The notes: generated by a model from the letters alone, not told the origin. DNA of 18,591 nucleotides from Gammaproteobacteria bacterium (GCA_021151625.1 JAGKWY010000082.1:1-18591), one strand, 5' to 3'. Positions 7,422 through 15,445 are shown, numbered from the stretch's first letter. Numbers and translations: made by a program.

Positions 7422-7844
7422 TTAAATATTCAACGAAAAATACTTGGCTTCAAACTTCATTCCTTTGGCAAGATAAAACCGGTGTGCCGCTTCGCGCTGC
7501 ACGCCGGACACCAAGCGAACTTGATCGCACGTCAATTTGCGCGCGTAATTGCATATCCAATCAAATAGCTTGCCGCCGTAACCCTGTGAGCGGTCATCAG
7601 CATTGGTAATCAGATCATCAATTTCCAGATATTTCCCTGCGTATAACCATTCAGCAACGCGAATACCTGCGACTGCTTTGATTGCATTTTCATCGCGTAG
7701 ATAAACTAACTGATAACCGTGATTGGTTTGCATGCGTGTGACCAGAGCAAGGAATTGTTCAAGACTCAGGTGCGGGCGCAATTGAGCTATTACCGGATAG
7801 CAGGCGTTGACTTCTTCAGATGTGATAGCGACATTGATCTGCAT
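7422..7844 (-). CDS. GNAT-family N-acetyltransferase
   Basis: A 140-residue single-domain GNAT protein that would transfer an acetyl group from acetyl-CoA to an amine; the substrate cannot be read from the sequence. The acetyl-CoA pyrophosphate-binding loop is visible as RSQGYGGKLFDWI (residues 85-97, the Q/R-x-x-G-x-G/A motif). It is preceded by the acidic strand YLEIDDLIT and followed by the AAHRFYLAKGMKFEAKYF region typical of the last helix and strand. The ATG at 7844 has AAGGAA about eight bases upstream. The gene lies 40 bases downstream of dtd on the same strand, so the two are probably co-transcribed, and it ends at the shared bidirectional terminator. Confidence 0.85.
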   Translation of the reverse strand: MQINVAITSEEVNACYPVIAQLRPHLSLEQFLALVTRMQTNHGYQLVYLRDENAIKAVAGIRVAEWLYAGKYLEIDDLITNADDRSQGYGGKLFDWICNYARKLTCDQVRLVSGVQREAAHRFYLAKGMKFEAKYFSLNI

Positions 7845-7884
7845 ATTTTTAATTCCTTTAATTATCCAAAAGCAGTGGTTAAAA

Positions 7885-8325
7885 CTATTCCATCTCCAAC
7901 ATAAAGGTTACCGGGCCGTCATTGGTCAGACTGACTTGCATATCGGCGGCAAAAATTCCGGTGGCGACCTTGTGGTGCTTGCTGCGCAATTGCGCCACAA
8001 AAAAATCGTACAAGGCCTGCGCTTGTGCCGGTGGTGCGGCGGAGGAAAAGCTGGGGCGAGTGCCTTTTTTGGTATCGGCCGCCAGGGTGAATTGCGAAAC
8101 AACCAAAATTCCACCGTCAATTTGCTGCACATTGCAGTTCATTTTGTTGTCGGCATCGGCAAAGATGCGGTAGGTGAGCAGCTTATCAATTAATTTATTA
8201 ACGGTTTCTTCGCTGTCGGTTTTTTGGATGCCGAGCAAGAGCAATATTCCCTGCTGGATTTCTCCGACGATTTCATTATTAACGGCAACGGATGCGTGTT
8301 TGACGCGTTGGATAAGGCCTAGCAT
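7885..8325 (-). CDS. dtd: D-aminoacyl-tRNA deacylase
   Basis: Dtd hydrolyses D-amino acids (and glycine on tRNA-Ala) from mischarged tRNAs in the cytosol, acting as a chiral proofreading enzyme. Both family signatures are present: SQFTLAAD at residues 77-84 and the cross-subunit NDGPVTF motif at 135-141, which in most homologues reads NxGPVT and carries the Gly-cisPro dipeptide (here G137-P138). The N-terminus MLGLIQRVKHASV is also characteristic. Length of 146 residues matches the E. coli protein. The gene follows the AraC-type regulator by 20 bases and precedes the acetyltransferase gene by 40 bases. These short gaps suggest a minus-strand operon, although the three products have no obvious shared pathway. 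Confidence 0.97.
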   Translation of the reverse strand: MLGLIQRVKHASVAVNNEIVGEIQQGILLLLGIQKTDSEETVNKLIDKLLTYRIFADADNKMNCNVQQIDGGILVVSQFTLAADTKKGTRPSFSSAAPPAQAQALYDFFVAQLRSKHHKVATGIFAADMQVSLTNDGPVTFMLEME

Positions 8326-8345
8326 TGATAATCCTGACTATAAAT

Positions 8346-9542
8346 CTATGAAGTTACTGGCTGGACGGTTTTGCGGTATTCGCTCGGGGTCATACCTGCT
8401 TTTTTCTTAAACAACGTATTAAAGGTAGCTTTGCTGTTAAAGCCTACGTCCAACATTATATCGAGCATGGTTTTATCGGCGTGATTATTGTCGGCCAGCA
8501 TGCGCTTGGCCTCTTCCACGCGATAGGAATTAATAAATTCAAAGAAATTACAATCGAAATGACGGTTGATAATGTTAGATAGCAAGCGCGGCTGCATTTT
8601 GAGTTGCCCGGCCAGTTTTTCCAAGGTCAATGCCGGTGTCAGGTAAGGTTTTTCCTGTTCCATATATTTGCGGATTTGCTCGATCATTTCCGGTTTGATT
8701 TTATCTTTTTGCAGCTCTGGCTCCTGCTCGTCTTTTATCGGTTCCGGCTCGCTGGCAGGTTTTTGCTCCAATCCTTCAAATACACTGGAATGACCCAGGC
8801 CAAAAAAGATCAATACACTTACCAGCAGGAAGGTAGTGTAATTACCCAATAGCCCCATGGTTTCGAAATCAGTGCTGATACCAAAACTGATGGAGAGAAT
8901 AATCATGCCGGCAACCAGTACCGCCCAGAAGCGAATCACCAGGAACCCTATCACCAGAATACGCAACCAGGTTAAATCGATTTTGTCGATGTCCGAAAAA
9001 TTGGTGCGGATATGTTGGGTGTAACGTTTAATTTCAATCAGGCAGATAACACCCAGCGCCACCCGAAATGCTTCGCGGAACAGGGTAACGTAATTCATTA
9101 CCTCGGGCGCGAGTGCGAGATCATATTGCTCCTGGATGGTTTTTTTATCGCTCACATCCAGGCTGTAGTAAAACAGCAGTTGATAACCGACGTAGAGAAT
9201 AAACGGCAGCAAATAAACAAGATCCGTTAATTTCAAACGGTAATCTTTATAAATGAGTGAGCGCGTGTACCAAAGTAGCAGCGGCCCTTCCAGCCAATAG
9301 CCAAAACCGAATACGTAGAACAAATTGGGTGACCAATCAATGGCGATATGGCGAAACTCGGCACCGAAACTGATCAGGATATCGAGCGGGATTGCGGCCT
9401 GCTGTAACAGGAAGAACGCGAGAAACACATTGCGAATGTAGTGTTCGCGTTTGATGGTCAGGAGCAGGAGCGCAAATAAAATACACTGATAGGCTGTCAT
9501 CAACAGCACTACATCGTGGGTATTAAAAATGACCTCATACAT
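8346..9542 (-). CDS. Membrane-anchored AraC-type transcriptional regulator
   Basis: A 398-residue protein with an N-terminal region of about seven hydrophobic segments (roughly residues 10-240), a charged linker rich in Glu, Lys and Pro (about 252-283), and a C-terminal AraC/XylS DNA-binding domain (about 285-398). The two helix-turn-helix units are visible in LTLEKLAGQLKMQPRLLSNI and TMLDIMLDVGFNSKATFNTLF, followed by the GMTPSEYRK closing motif. This architecture is common in Gammaproteobacteria and Bacteroidetes. The membrane part is thought to sense a signal and the DNA-binding domain then acts at the membrane. The ligand and targets are unknown. The ATG at 9542 has AGGAG about ten bases upstream on its strand. 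An inverted repeat lies 33 bases upstream, and dtd lies 20 bases downstream. Confidence 0.9.
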   Translation of the reverse strand: MYEVIFNTHDVVLLMTAYQCILFALLLLTIKREHYIRNVFLAFFLLQQAAIPLDILISFGAEFRHIAIDWSPNLFYVFGFGYWLEGPLLLWYTRSLIYKDYRLKLTDLVYLLPFILYVGYQLLFYYSLDVSDKKTIQEQYDLALAPEVMNYVTLFREAFRVALGVICLIEIKRYTQHIRTNFSDIDKIDLTWLRILVIGFLVIRFWAVLVAGMIILSISFGISTDFETMGLLGNYTTFLLVSVLIFFGLGHSSVFEGLEQKPASEPEPIKDEQEPELQKDKIKPEMIEQIRKYMEQEKPYLTPALTLEKLAGQLKMQPRLLSNIINRHFDCNFFEFINSYRVEEAKRMLADNNHADKTMLDIMLDVGFNSKATFNTLFKKKAGMTPSEYRKTVQPVTS

Positions 9543-9574
9543 GGCAGCGGGCTCCTGTAGGGCTGTACAACATT

Positions 9575-9588
9575 ATTAGAGTTCTAAT
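9575..9588. repeat. Small inverted repeat upstream of the AraC-type gene
   Basis: ATTAGA (9575-9580) and TCTAAT (9583-9588) form a perfect 6-bp inverted repeat with a 2-base centre. It lies 33 bases upstream of the regulator's start codon and could be an operator. It is short, and chance occurrence in AT-rich DNA is possible. Confidence 0.25.
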
Positions 9589-9720
9589 TCAGCCAGATGC
9601 GTTGCTATTGTTGTTATGGTGCATCACTTTCGGATTCACGGGCCCGGATAAAAGGGGGTGCCGGGCGCTATATTGAAGGGATCATATCATCGAACTAAAA
9701 AAGCCAGAAATAGCTGCCCC

Positions 9721-9756
9721 AAAATAAAACGGAGCCTGCCGGCTCCGTTTTATTTG
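9721..9756 (-). terminator. Rho-independent terminator after the proline iminopeptidase gene
   Basis: AAATAAAACGGAGCC (9722-9736) pairs perfectly over 15 bp with GGCTCCGTTTTATTT (9741-9755) around a TGCC loop. Read on the minus strand it ends in a TTTTATTTT tract, 32 bases past the peptidase stop codon, so it separates that gene from the regulator gene downstream. Confidence 0.88.
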
Positions 9757-9787
9757 AAATTTTTAGTTTGGTACGTCATTTAGGCAA

Positions 9788-10759
9788 TCAGGCTAATTGA
9801 TCACCGGTTTTGAGCAATTGTTTGGCGAGGTCATCAGTTGCGCGAATCAGCGCATCAACGATGCCTGGTTCGCGCGAGGCGTGGCCAGCTTCGCGGATAA
9901 TCTGCAGCTCGGAGCCTGGCCAGGCCTTGTGCAGGGCATAGGCGTTGTCGAGCGGGCAGATTACATCGTAGCGACCGTGCACAATTACCCCGGGAATCCC
10001 CGCTAATTTGTGGGCATCGCGCAAAATTTGATTGGCTTCAAGGAAGGCATCATTCACAAAATAATGCGCTTCGATGCGCGCGAGTGACAGGGCGCGATGC
10101 GGTTCAGTAAAGGAGTCCACGACGTCCTGGCAGGGTTTGAGGGTAGCGGTGCGCCCCTCCCAGCCGGCCCAGGTTTTGGCGGCCGACATTTGCAGTATCT
10201 GGTTCTCGCCGGTGAGCTGGCGGTAGTAAGCCTGCATCATATCGCCGCGCTCATCGGCTGGAATCTGGGTGACGAAATCGTCCCAATAGTCCGGGAACAA
10301 ACGGCTGGCGCCTTCCTGATAGAACCACAACAAGTCTTCACGGCGACACAGGAAAATACCGCGCAGAATCAAACCCAATATGCGCTCGGGATAGGCTTGT
10401 GCATAAACCAGGCTGAGCGTTGAACCCCAGGAACCGCCAAACAACACCCATTGATCAATACCCAGAGTGGTGCGGATAACTTCTATATCCTCCACCAGTT
10501 TTTGGGTGGTGTTGCCTTCCAATTCTGCATGAGGGCGCGAACGACCCGCACCGCGTTGATCGAACAGAATAATGCGATAGACCTCGGGATCAAAAAAGCG
10601 GCGATCATACTTCCCACAACCGGCACCTGGCCCACCATGCACAAACAAGACCGGAATCCCATCCGGGTTGCCGGATTCATCAACATACAATTCATGGGGT
10701 GGTTCTACGGCAATTTGGTGACGCTGGTAGGGTTTTATCTCGGGATAAAAAATCTGCAT
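9788..10759 (-). CDS. pip: Proline iminopeptidase
   Basis: An alpha/beta-hydrolase (peptidase family S33) that removes N-terminal proline from peptides in the cytosol. The oxyanion-hole motif HGGPGAG is at residues 41-47. The nucleophile elbow GGSWGSTLSL places Ser110, and the remaining triad members are read as Asp265 (HGRYDVICP) and His293 (EAGHASREP). The cap-domain signature (AYYRQLTG and AAKTWAGWEG) is also typical. Length of 323 residues is close to the usual 310-320. It is transcribed alone: a terminator follows, and a divergent WYL-type regulator gene lies 246 bases upstream. The family call is firm. Confidence 0.95.
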   Translation of the reverse strand: MQIFYPEIKPYQRHQIAVEPPHELYVDESGNPDGIPVLFVHGGPGAGCGKYDRRFFDPEVYRIILFDQRGAGRSRPHAELEGNTTQKLVEDIEVIRTTLGIDQWVLFGGSWGSTLSLVYAQAYPERILGLILRGIFLCRREDLLWFYQEGASRLFPDYWDDFVTQIPADERGDMMQAYYRQLTGENQILQMSAAKTWAGWEGRTATLKPCQDVVDSFTEPHRALSLARIEAHYFVNDAFLEANQILRDAHKLAGIPGVIVHGRYDVICPLDNAYALHKAWPGSELQIIREAGHASREPGIVDALIRATDDLAKQLLKTGDQLA

Positions 10760-11005
10760 AAACTCGCCTTGTTCGGGTCAATCGCATAGAGGGGTGCGGT
10801 ACAACGTCCACTAAAGGTAGCACAGGGGCTGCTTTAAGCGCGGTATTTTCGCAGGGAAAAGCAGATGGATGCCACAAATTCTGGCGCCATGGCGATTTAT
10901 TGTTCAAGCCTGTGCAGGTTTTTCTGCAGCATCTCTGGTCCTGCTGCCATAAACTGTCAGTAACCTCGATTAGCATGCCCAAAACCCATGGGTACTGGAG
11001 CCTTT

Positions 11006-11731
11006 ATGCATCGCGCAGAACGCCTTTTCCAACTGACCACCTTATTGCGCAACCGCCGCACGGTACTGACTGCAAAACAGTTGAGCGACCATTTGCGCGT
11101 ATCCGAGCGGACTATTTACCGCGATATCCAATCCCTGAGCCTGTCCGGCGTACCCATCGAAGGCGAGGCGGGGGTCGGCTACCGTTTGTCCCATCGCTAT
11201 CAGTTGCCGCCGCTGATGTTTGATCGCGAGGAAGTGGAAGCCCTGCTATTGGGCGCGCGTATGGTCAGCAGTTGGGGCGATACGGATATGGCGATCCATG
11301 CCAACCAGGCAATCCAGAAAATCCTTGCGGTTCTGCCTGATCACCTGCGCCACAGCGATGAAACCTTGCCGCTGTTAGTGCCCAATATGGAAGAGGTACA
11401 AAAATATTACACCGCCCACAGCCAGCCCATGCGCGAAGCTATTCGCCTGCATCGCTGCGTGATTATCGATTATGTGCGTGCCGACGAAGAGCACAGCTCG
11501 CGTACCATAGAGCCGCTCGGATTAATTTTTTGGGGCAAGGTCTGGACACTGGTGGCCTGGTGCCAATTGCGTAACGACTATCGCACCTTTCGGCTGGATC
11601 GCATTCAGACCACCGTAATCACCGATAACAGCTTCGCGACTAATGACCAAAAAAGTCTGAAGCATTTTTTAAACCTGATGAAAGAACGCTGCGCGCAGGA
11701 ACCGGAACAAACCGAAGCCGACCTTGCTTAA
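11006..11731 (+). CDS. WYL-domain (YafY-type) transcriptional regulator
   Basis: A 241-residue regulator with an N-terminal winged helix-turn-helix of the HTH_11/DeoR-like type (residues about 2-60; RTVLTAKQLSDHLRVSERTI followed by YRDIQSLSLSGVPIEGEAG) and a C-terminal WYL domain (about 130-210). The signature is WTLVAW rather than WYL, preceded by RTIEPLGLIFWG and followed by YRTFRLDRI. The ATG at 11006 is preferred over an in-frame ATG at 10988 because GGAG (10997-11000) sits five bases before it and the HTH begins at once. WYL domains bind nucleic acid or nucleotide-type ligands and occur in regulators of DNA-damage responses and phage defence. The tag gene starts 18 bases downstream, so co-transcription is likely and suggests a link to alkylation damage. 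Confidence 0.9.
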   Translation: MHRAERLFQLTTLLRNRRTVLTAKQLSDHLRVSERTIYRDIQSLSLSGVPIEGEAGVGYRLSHRYQLPPLMFDREEVEALLLGARMVSSWGDTDMAIHANQAIQKILAVLPDHLRHSDETLPLLVPNMEEVQKYYTAHSQPMREAIRLHRCVIIDYVRADEEHSSRTIEPLGLIFWGKVWTLVAWCQLRNDYRTFRLDRIQTTVITDNSFATNDQKSLKHFLNLMKERCAQEPEQTEADLA

Positions 11732-11749
11732 CCTGAAGGAATCCCGAGT

Positions 11750-12343
11750 ATGTCAAAGAGCCAAAAATGTCGCTGTAGCTGGTGCGGTGATGATCCTCTC
11801 TATTGCGAATATCACGATAGCGAGTGGGGCGTGCCATTATTTGATGAGCGTAAACTATTTGAATTTTTAGTGTTGGAAGCTGCACAAGCGGGCTTATCCT
11901 GGATTACTGTGCTACGCAAACGCGAAAATTATCGCCAGGCGTTTAATAACTTTGATCCAGAAAAAATTGCGCGTTACACCCCGGCAAAAATCGAAAAGCT
12001 GATGCAAAACGAAGGCATTATTCGCAATCGCCTAAAAATTGAAAGTGCGATAAAAAATGCGCAGGCATTGCTGGCGATGAAGAAAAATGGCGAGAGCTTC
12101 AGCGAGTTTGTATGGAGTTTTGTCAATCATAAACCCATCCAGAATAAGCTGCGCGGCATGCAGGATGCGGTGGCCAGCACACCTGAGTCGGATGCCATGA
12201 GCAAGGCGTTAAAGAAAAAGGGCTTTAATTTCGTGGGCACCACTATTTGCTACGCCTACATGCAAGCCTGCGGCATGGTGAATGATCACTTTATTGACTG
12301 CTATCGCCGCAAAGAGTGTGCGGCGTTGGCCAAAAAACTCTGA
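11750..12343 (+). CDS. tag: DNA-3-methyladenine glycosylase I
   Basis: Tag excises 3-methyladenine from alkylated DNA in base-excision repair. The 197-residue sequence aligns by eye along its whole length with E. coli Tag: YHDSEWGVPLFD, LEAAQAGLSWITVLRKRENY, GIIRNRLKI, VWSFVNH, and DAMSKALKKKGFNFVGTTIC. The structural zinc ligands are read as Cys9, His22, His180 and Cys184, and the base-pocket Glu as Glu43. An extra Cys pair (C7, C12) near the first zinc ligand is seen but has no assigned role. The ATG at 11750 has AAGGA nine bases upstream. It lies 18 bases after the WYL regulator gene. A hairpin with a weak T-tract follows at 12374-12395. Confidence 0.97.
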   Translation: MSKSQKCRCSWCGDDPLYCEYHDSEWGVPLFDERKLFEFLVLEAAQAGLSWITVLRKRENYRQAFNNFDPEKIARYTPAKIEKLMQNEGIIRNRLKIESAIKNAQALLAMKKNGESFSEFVWSFVNHKPIQNKLRGMQDAVASTPESDAMSKALKKKGFNFVGTTICYAYMQACGMVNDHFIDCYRRKECAALAKKL

Positions 12344-12373
12344 TACCTCGCGCTGCTTAACATTCCTTGAATT

Positions 12374-12395
12374 GCCTGCCTTGGGCAGGCTTGTT
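12374..12395 (+). terminator. Probable weak terminator after tag
   Basis: GCCTGCC (12374-12380) pairs with GGCAGGC (12384-12390) around a TTG loop, followed only by TTGTTA rather than a clean T-run. Position just after tag suggests termination, probably incomplete. Confidence 0.5.
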
Positions 12396-12528
12396 ACCCT
12401 CTCCTCACTATTAGAACCAATCGCTTGATTTATGCGGTCACGTACAAAGGTTGGTCACACCTGGCAAAAGCACATCCTTACAATTTATCATCATTCATTT
12501 TTTTGTAGTTGTTCATTGGAGCTTATTG

Positions 12529-13656
12529 ATGAAATATTCCCTGCTGGGTGCCGCACTCTGTTTCGCACTGGCGCAGCCGTTGGCTCAAGCCAAACCGCTG
12601 AGCATTAAAACTGAAGCTGGTAATATCCAGGTCAACACCATCGCCGAAGGGCTGGAAAATGTCTGGAGCCTCGCGTTCCTGCCCGATGGCAATATGCTGG
12701 TCACTGAAAAACCCGGCCGCATGCGTATAGTGACTCCGGATGGAAAATTGGGTGAGCCTCTGCAGGGGTTGCCAAAAATTTATAACCAGGGCCAGGCAGG
12801 CCTGCTCGATGTAGTGCTTGCACCGGATTTTGCCATTAGCAAAAAAATCTACTTCAGCTATTCCGAGCCTGATGAAAAAGGCAAAAACAGCACAGCTGTT
12901 AGCTTTGCCACGCTCAATGGTAATAAACTGGAAAATGTCACGCGCATTTTCAGCCAACAACCCAAAATAGATTCCGGTGCCCATTTCGGCTCACGCCTGG
13001 TGTGGAAAGAAGACGGTACACTGTTTATTACCCTGGGTGATCGCTACAGCGAAAAAGATAAAGCTCAAACCCTGGATAACCATCAAGGCAAAGTAGTTCG
13101 TATTAATGCGGATGGCTCTGCCCCAAAGGATAATCCTTTTGTAAAAACCCCGGGTGCGCTGCCGGAGATCTGGTCCTACGGCCATCGCAATATGCAGGGC
13201 GCAGCAATCAATCCGCTCACCAAAAAACTCTGGACTGGTGAACATGGCCCACAAGGTGGCGATGAATTAAATATCGATGAAGCCGCGAAAAATTATGGTT
13301 GGCCAGTCATTACCTATGGCGAAAATTACGGCGGTGGAAAAATTGGCGAGGGTACGCACAAAGAGGGAATGGAGCAGCCAGCCTACAAATGGGTTCCATC
13401 AATTGCGACTGCAGGATTTATATTTTACACCGGTGATAAATTCCCACAGTGGAAAAATAATATTCTGCTCGCCAGCCTGAAAGAACAATCGCTGGTGCGC
13501 CTGGTGCTGGATGGCGATAAAATTGTTAAAGAAGAGCGCCTGTTGAAAAAAGAGTTGGGGCAGCGCTTGCGCTCCGTGGTACAGGGGCCGGATGGTTTGA
13601 TTTATCTGGTGACCGATGAAAGTAAGGGAAAAATCTTGCAGGTTGCACCACAATAA
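12529..13656 (+). CDS. Secreted PQQ-dependent aldose sugar dehydrogenase (GSDH family)
   Basis: A soluble glucose/sorbosone-dehydrogenase-type beta-propeller that would oxidise aldoses in the periplasm with PQQ as cofactor. The ATG at 12529 is chosen over an in-frame GTG-region start at 12451 because GGAG (12518-12521) precedes it and a clean signal peptide follows (residues 1-21, cleavage after AQA). Family motifs are GLENVWSLAFLPDGNMLVTE, GQAGLLDVVLAPDF, ALPEIWSYGHRNMQG, and GEHGPQGGDELN with NYGWPVITYGENYGG. Length of 375 residues matches the E. coli YliI (Asd) group. No PQQ-biosynthesis gene is present nearby, so activity depends on PQQ made elsewhere or taken up. It has its own terminator. 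Substrate is not deducible. Confidence 0.92.
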   Translation: MKYSLLGAALCFALAQPLAQAKPLSIKTEAGNIQVNTIAEGLENVWSLAFLPDGNMLVTEKPGRMRIVTPDGKLGEPLQGLPKIYNQGQAGLLDVVLAPDFAISKKIYFSYSEPDEKGKNSTAVSFATLNGNKLENVTRIFSQQPKIDSGAHFGSRLVWKEDGTLFITLGDRYSEKDKAQTLDNHQGKVVRINADGSAPKDNPFVKTPGALPEIWSYGHRNMQGAAINPLTKKLWTGEHGPQGGDELNIDEAAKNYGWPVITYGENYGGGKIGEGTHKEGMEQPAYKWVPSIATAGFIFYTGDKFPQWKNNILLASLKEQSLVRLVLDGDKIVKEERLLKKELGQRLRSVVQGPDGLIYLVTDESKGKILQVAPQ

Positions 13657-13678
13657 GTAGCGCCGCAATAAATTAACT

Positions 13679-13707
13679 AAAATTCCCGCTCCGGCGGGAA
13701 TTTTTTT
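13679..13707 (+). terminator. Rho-independent terminator after the sugar dehydrogenase gene
   Basis: AAAATTCCCGC (13679-13689) pairs with GCGGGAATTTT (13694-13704) around a TCCG loop, and the T-run extends to 13707. It lies only 13 bases before the next start codon. Confidence 0.88.
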
Positions 13708-13719
13708 CACTGATTAAAC

Positions 13720-14133
13720 ATGACTATGAATACTGATCCGTCATTTTTCCCTAATCTATTATTTGTTTATGGCACCTTGCGGCGCGATTGCTCCAGCGGG
13801 GCGCACCAGAAATATCTGAGTGACGCAGAATTTGTTACCAATGCCCAAGTGCGCGGCAGCCTGTATCGTGTGAGTTATTATCCGGCATTGGCGATAAATG
13901 ACAGTGGATGGGTGCAAGGAGAAATTTATCGCCTGCGCGATAGCCAACAGCTCGCACAACTGGACGCCTATGAAGAATGTACCTATCCGGCATTACCTGC
14001 GCAGGAATATCAACGCTGCCTGATTCAAGCCCAGTCCAGCAAGGGCGATTGTTTTAATGTCTGGGTTTATGCTTACCAGCGTTCGCTGAATAATTTGCCG
14101 CTTATTGCATCGGGCGATTTCCTCAACCCTTGA
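13720..14133 (+). CDS. Gamma-glutamylcyclotransferase-like (AIG2/GGCT) protein
   Basis: A 137-residue member of the GGCT/AIG2-like fold, whose enzymes cyclise gamma-glutamyl amines to 5-oxoproline. The substrate loop FVYGTLRRDCSSGAHQ (residues 15-30) and YPAL (54-57) are seen. The expected catalytic Glu is E85 in LDAYEE. The start may be 13720 or the ATG at 13726; no strong Shine-Dalgarno sequence is visible because the preceding terminator occupies the space. That terminator 13 bases upstream means the gene needs its own promoter, which would have to overlap the hairpin, or relies on read-through. The physiological substrate (glutathione degradation, gamma-glutamylamine or other) is unknown. 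Confidence 0.88.
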   Translation: MTMNTDPSFFPNLLFVYGTLRRDCSSGAHQKYLSDAEFVTNAQVRGSLYRVSYYPALAINDSGWVQGEIYRLRDSQQLAQLDAYEECTYPALPAQEYQRCLIQAQSSKGDCFNVWVYAYQRSLNNLPLIASGDFLNP

Positions 14134-14167
14134 TAAATCCCGAAGATTTTCGCAACACCCTAAAGGC

Positions 14168-14178
14168 TGCTATACAAT
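14168..14178 (+). promoter_or_regulatory. Possible extended -10 promoter of hemH
   Basis: TGCTATACAAT has the TGn extended -10 form. No good -35 is seen at the usual distance. It lies about 100 bases before the hemH start and upstream of a leader hairpin. Confidence 0.35.
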
Positions 14179-14237
14179 AAGCAAGTTCACCAGCCAGCCA
14201 TCTCATTTGCAGATATACTGGGCCAAATAAATTAATT

Positions 14238-14254
14238 TGCGGCCAAAGGCCGCA
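14238..14254 (+). repeat. Hairpin in the hemH leader
   Basis: TGCGGCC (14238-14244) and GGCCGCA (14248-14254) form a perfect 7-bp stem with an AAA loop, ending 26 bases before the hemH ATG. No T-run follows. It may affect mRNA stability or access to the ribosome binding site (GGAG at 14271-14274). Confidence 0.45.
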
Positions 14255-14280
14255 CATTTCCCCGAAGACCGGAGCCATCC

Positions 14281-15300
14281 ATGAGCCGCTTTACTGCATT
14301 GAACTACGATATTGACCCGGTATTTCATGCGGCCAATCGTCCGGCGACACGAATAGGCGTATTACTGGTCAACCTGGGCACGCCAGATGCACCCAGTACC
14401 TCAGCTACGCGGCGCTATCTCGCTGAATTTTTATCCGATCCGCGTGTAGTGGAAATTCCACGGTTATTGTGGTTATTAATTTTGCACAGCGTTATTTTGC
14501 GCGTGCGCCCCAAAAAATCGGCTGCACTTTATCAAAGTATCTGGACCAGTGAAGGCTCACCCTTGCTGGTGATTAGCAAGCAGCAGCAAGCGGCTATACA
14601 ACAGCAGTTGGGCGAGGGTTACAGCGTAAAATTGGGGATGCGCTATGGCAATCCTTCCATTGCCTCCGCTATGCAGGAATTGCAAAAAGAAGGCGTACGC
14701 AAAATTATTGTACTGCCGCTCTACCCACAGTATGCAGGGCCTACGACCGGCTCCAGTTTTGATGCGGTAGCCAAAGAATTAAATCATTGGCGTTGGGTGC
14801 CGGAATTGCATTTTATTAATAATTATTGCGATTACCCTTTGTATATCGATGCGCTGGCCAATTCAGTGCGTGAACATATTGAAAAAAATGGGTTGCCGCA
14901 AAAAATTATTTTTTCCTATCACGGCATGCCCAAACGTTTTTTGACTGCGGGCGATCCATACTTTTGTTTCTGTCAAAAGACAACACGTCTGGTGCAGGAG
15001 AAATTGCAGCTGGATAAAAATATTTGTATCACCAGTTTTCAGTCGCGCTTTGGTAAAGCTGAATGGTTAAAGCCCTACACCAATGAAACTCTGGCAAATC
15101 TGCCCCAAGAAGGCATTAAAAATATCGCGATTTTATCGCCGGCATTTAGTGCAGATTGCTTAGAGACTTTGGAAGAGTTGATGGTGGAAAATCGTCATAT
15201 TTTTATCAGTGCGGGCGGGGAAAAGTATGACTATATCGCCGCATTGAATGATCGCCCTGACCACATTGCAGCATTGGTTGCAGTTCTGAAAAAACAATAA
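14281..15300 (+). CDS. hemH: Ferrochelatase
   Basis: HemH inserts ferrous iron into protoporphyrin IX, the last step of protoheme synthesis, at the cytoplasmic face of the membrane. The family sequence is clear: GVLLVNLGTPDAPSTSATRR at residues 26-45, YLAEFLSDPRVVEIP, LGMRYGNPSI, LPLYPQYAGPTTGSS, SYHGMPKRF with the metal-site His214, and SPAFSADCLETLEEL with the acidic Glu295. Length of 339 residues is in the normal range, with about 20 extra residues at the N-terminus compared with E. coli. The ATG at 14281 has GGAG seven bases upstream. No terminator follows directly, so transcripts may continue toward the PEP-CTERM gene. Confidence 0.97.
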   Translation: MSRFTALNYDIDPVFHAANRPATRIGVLLVNLGTPDAPSTSATRRYLAEFLSDPRVVEIPRLLWLLILHSVILRVRPKKSAALYQSIWTSEGSPLLVISKQQQAAIQQQLGEGYSVKLGMRYGNPSIASAMQELQKEGVRKIIVLPLYPQYAGPTTGSSFDAVAKELNHWRWVPELHFINNYCDYPLYIDALANSVREHIEKNGLPQKIIFSYHGMPKRFLTAGDPYFCFCQKTTRLVQEKLQLDKNICITSFQSRFGKAEWLKPYTNETLANLPQEGIKNIAILSPAFSADCLETLEELMVENRHIFISAGGEKYDYIAALNDRPDHIAALVAVLKKQ

Positions 15301-15376
15301 AAATTTGTAAGAAAACTCGACAACTATTTTTCATAAGCAGATCCCTCTAGAATGGCCGCGCCGTTATCGACTGAAT

Positions 15377-15398
15377 CCGATATAGGGGTAACTATCGG
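15377..15398. repeat. Inverted repeat upstream of the PEP-CTERM gene
   Basis: CCGATA (15377-15382) and TATCGG (15393-15398) are perfect inverted 6-mers with a 10-base spacer, 48 bases before the start codon. It could be a regulator site or a leader hairpin. Short length keeps confidence low. Confidence 0.3.
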
Positions 15399-15445
15399 GA
15401 GCAAACGCGGCTTCTACATTACCTTTTAATACCAAGGATCAGCTT

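Noticed and set aside
12451..12528. Longer N-terminus for the sugar dehydrogenase
   Set aside because: The start at 12529 has GGAG at proper distance and a normal signal peptide, and the extension is in intergenic-looking AT-rich sequence.
15340..15400. Sigma-54 promoter upstream of the PEP-CTERM gene (TGGCCGCG...)
   Set aside because: The GG-N10-GC spacing required for a -24/-12 promoter is not met.
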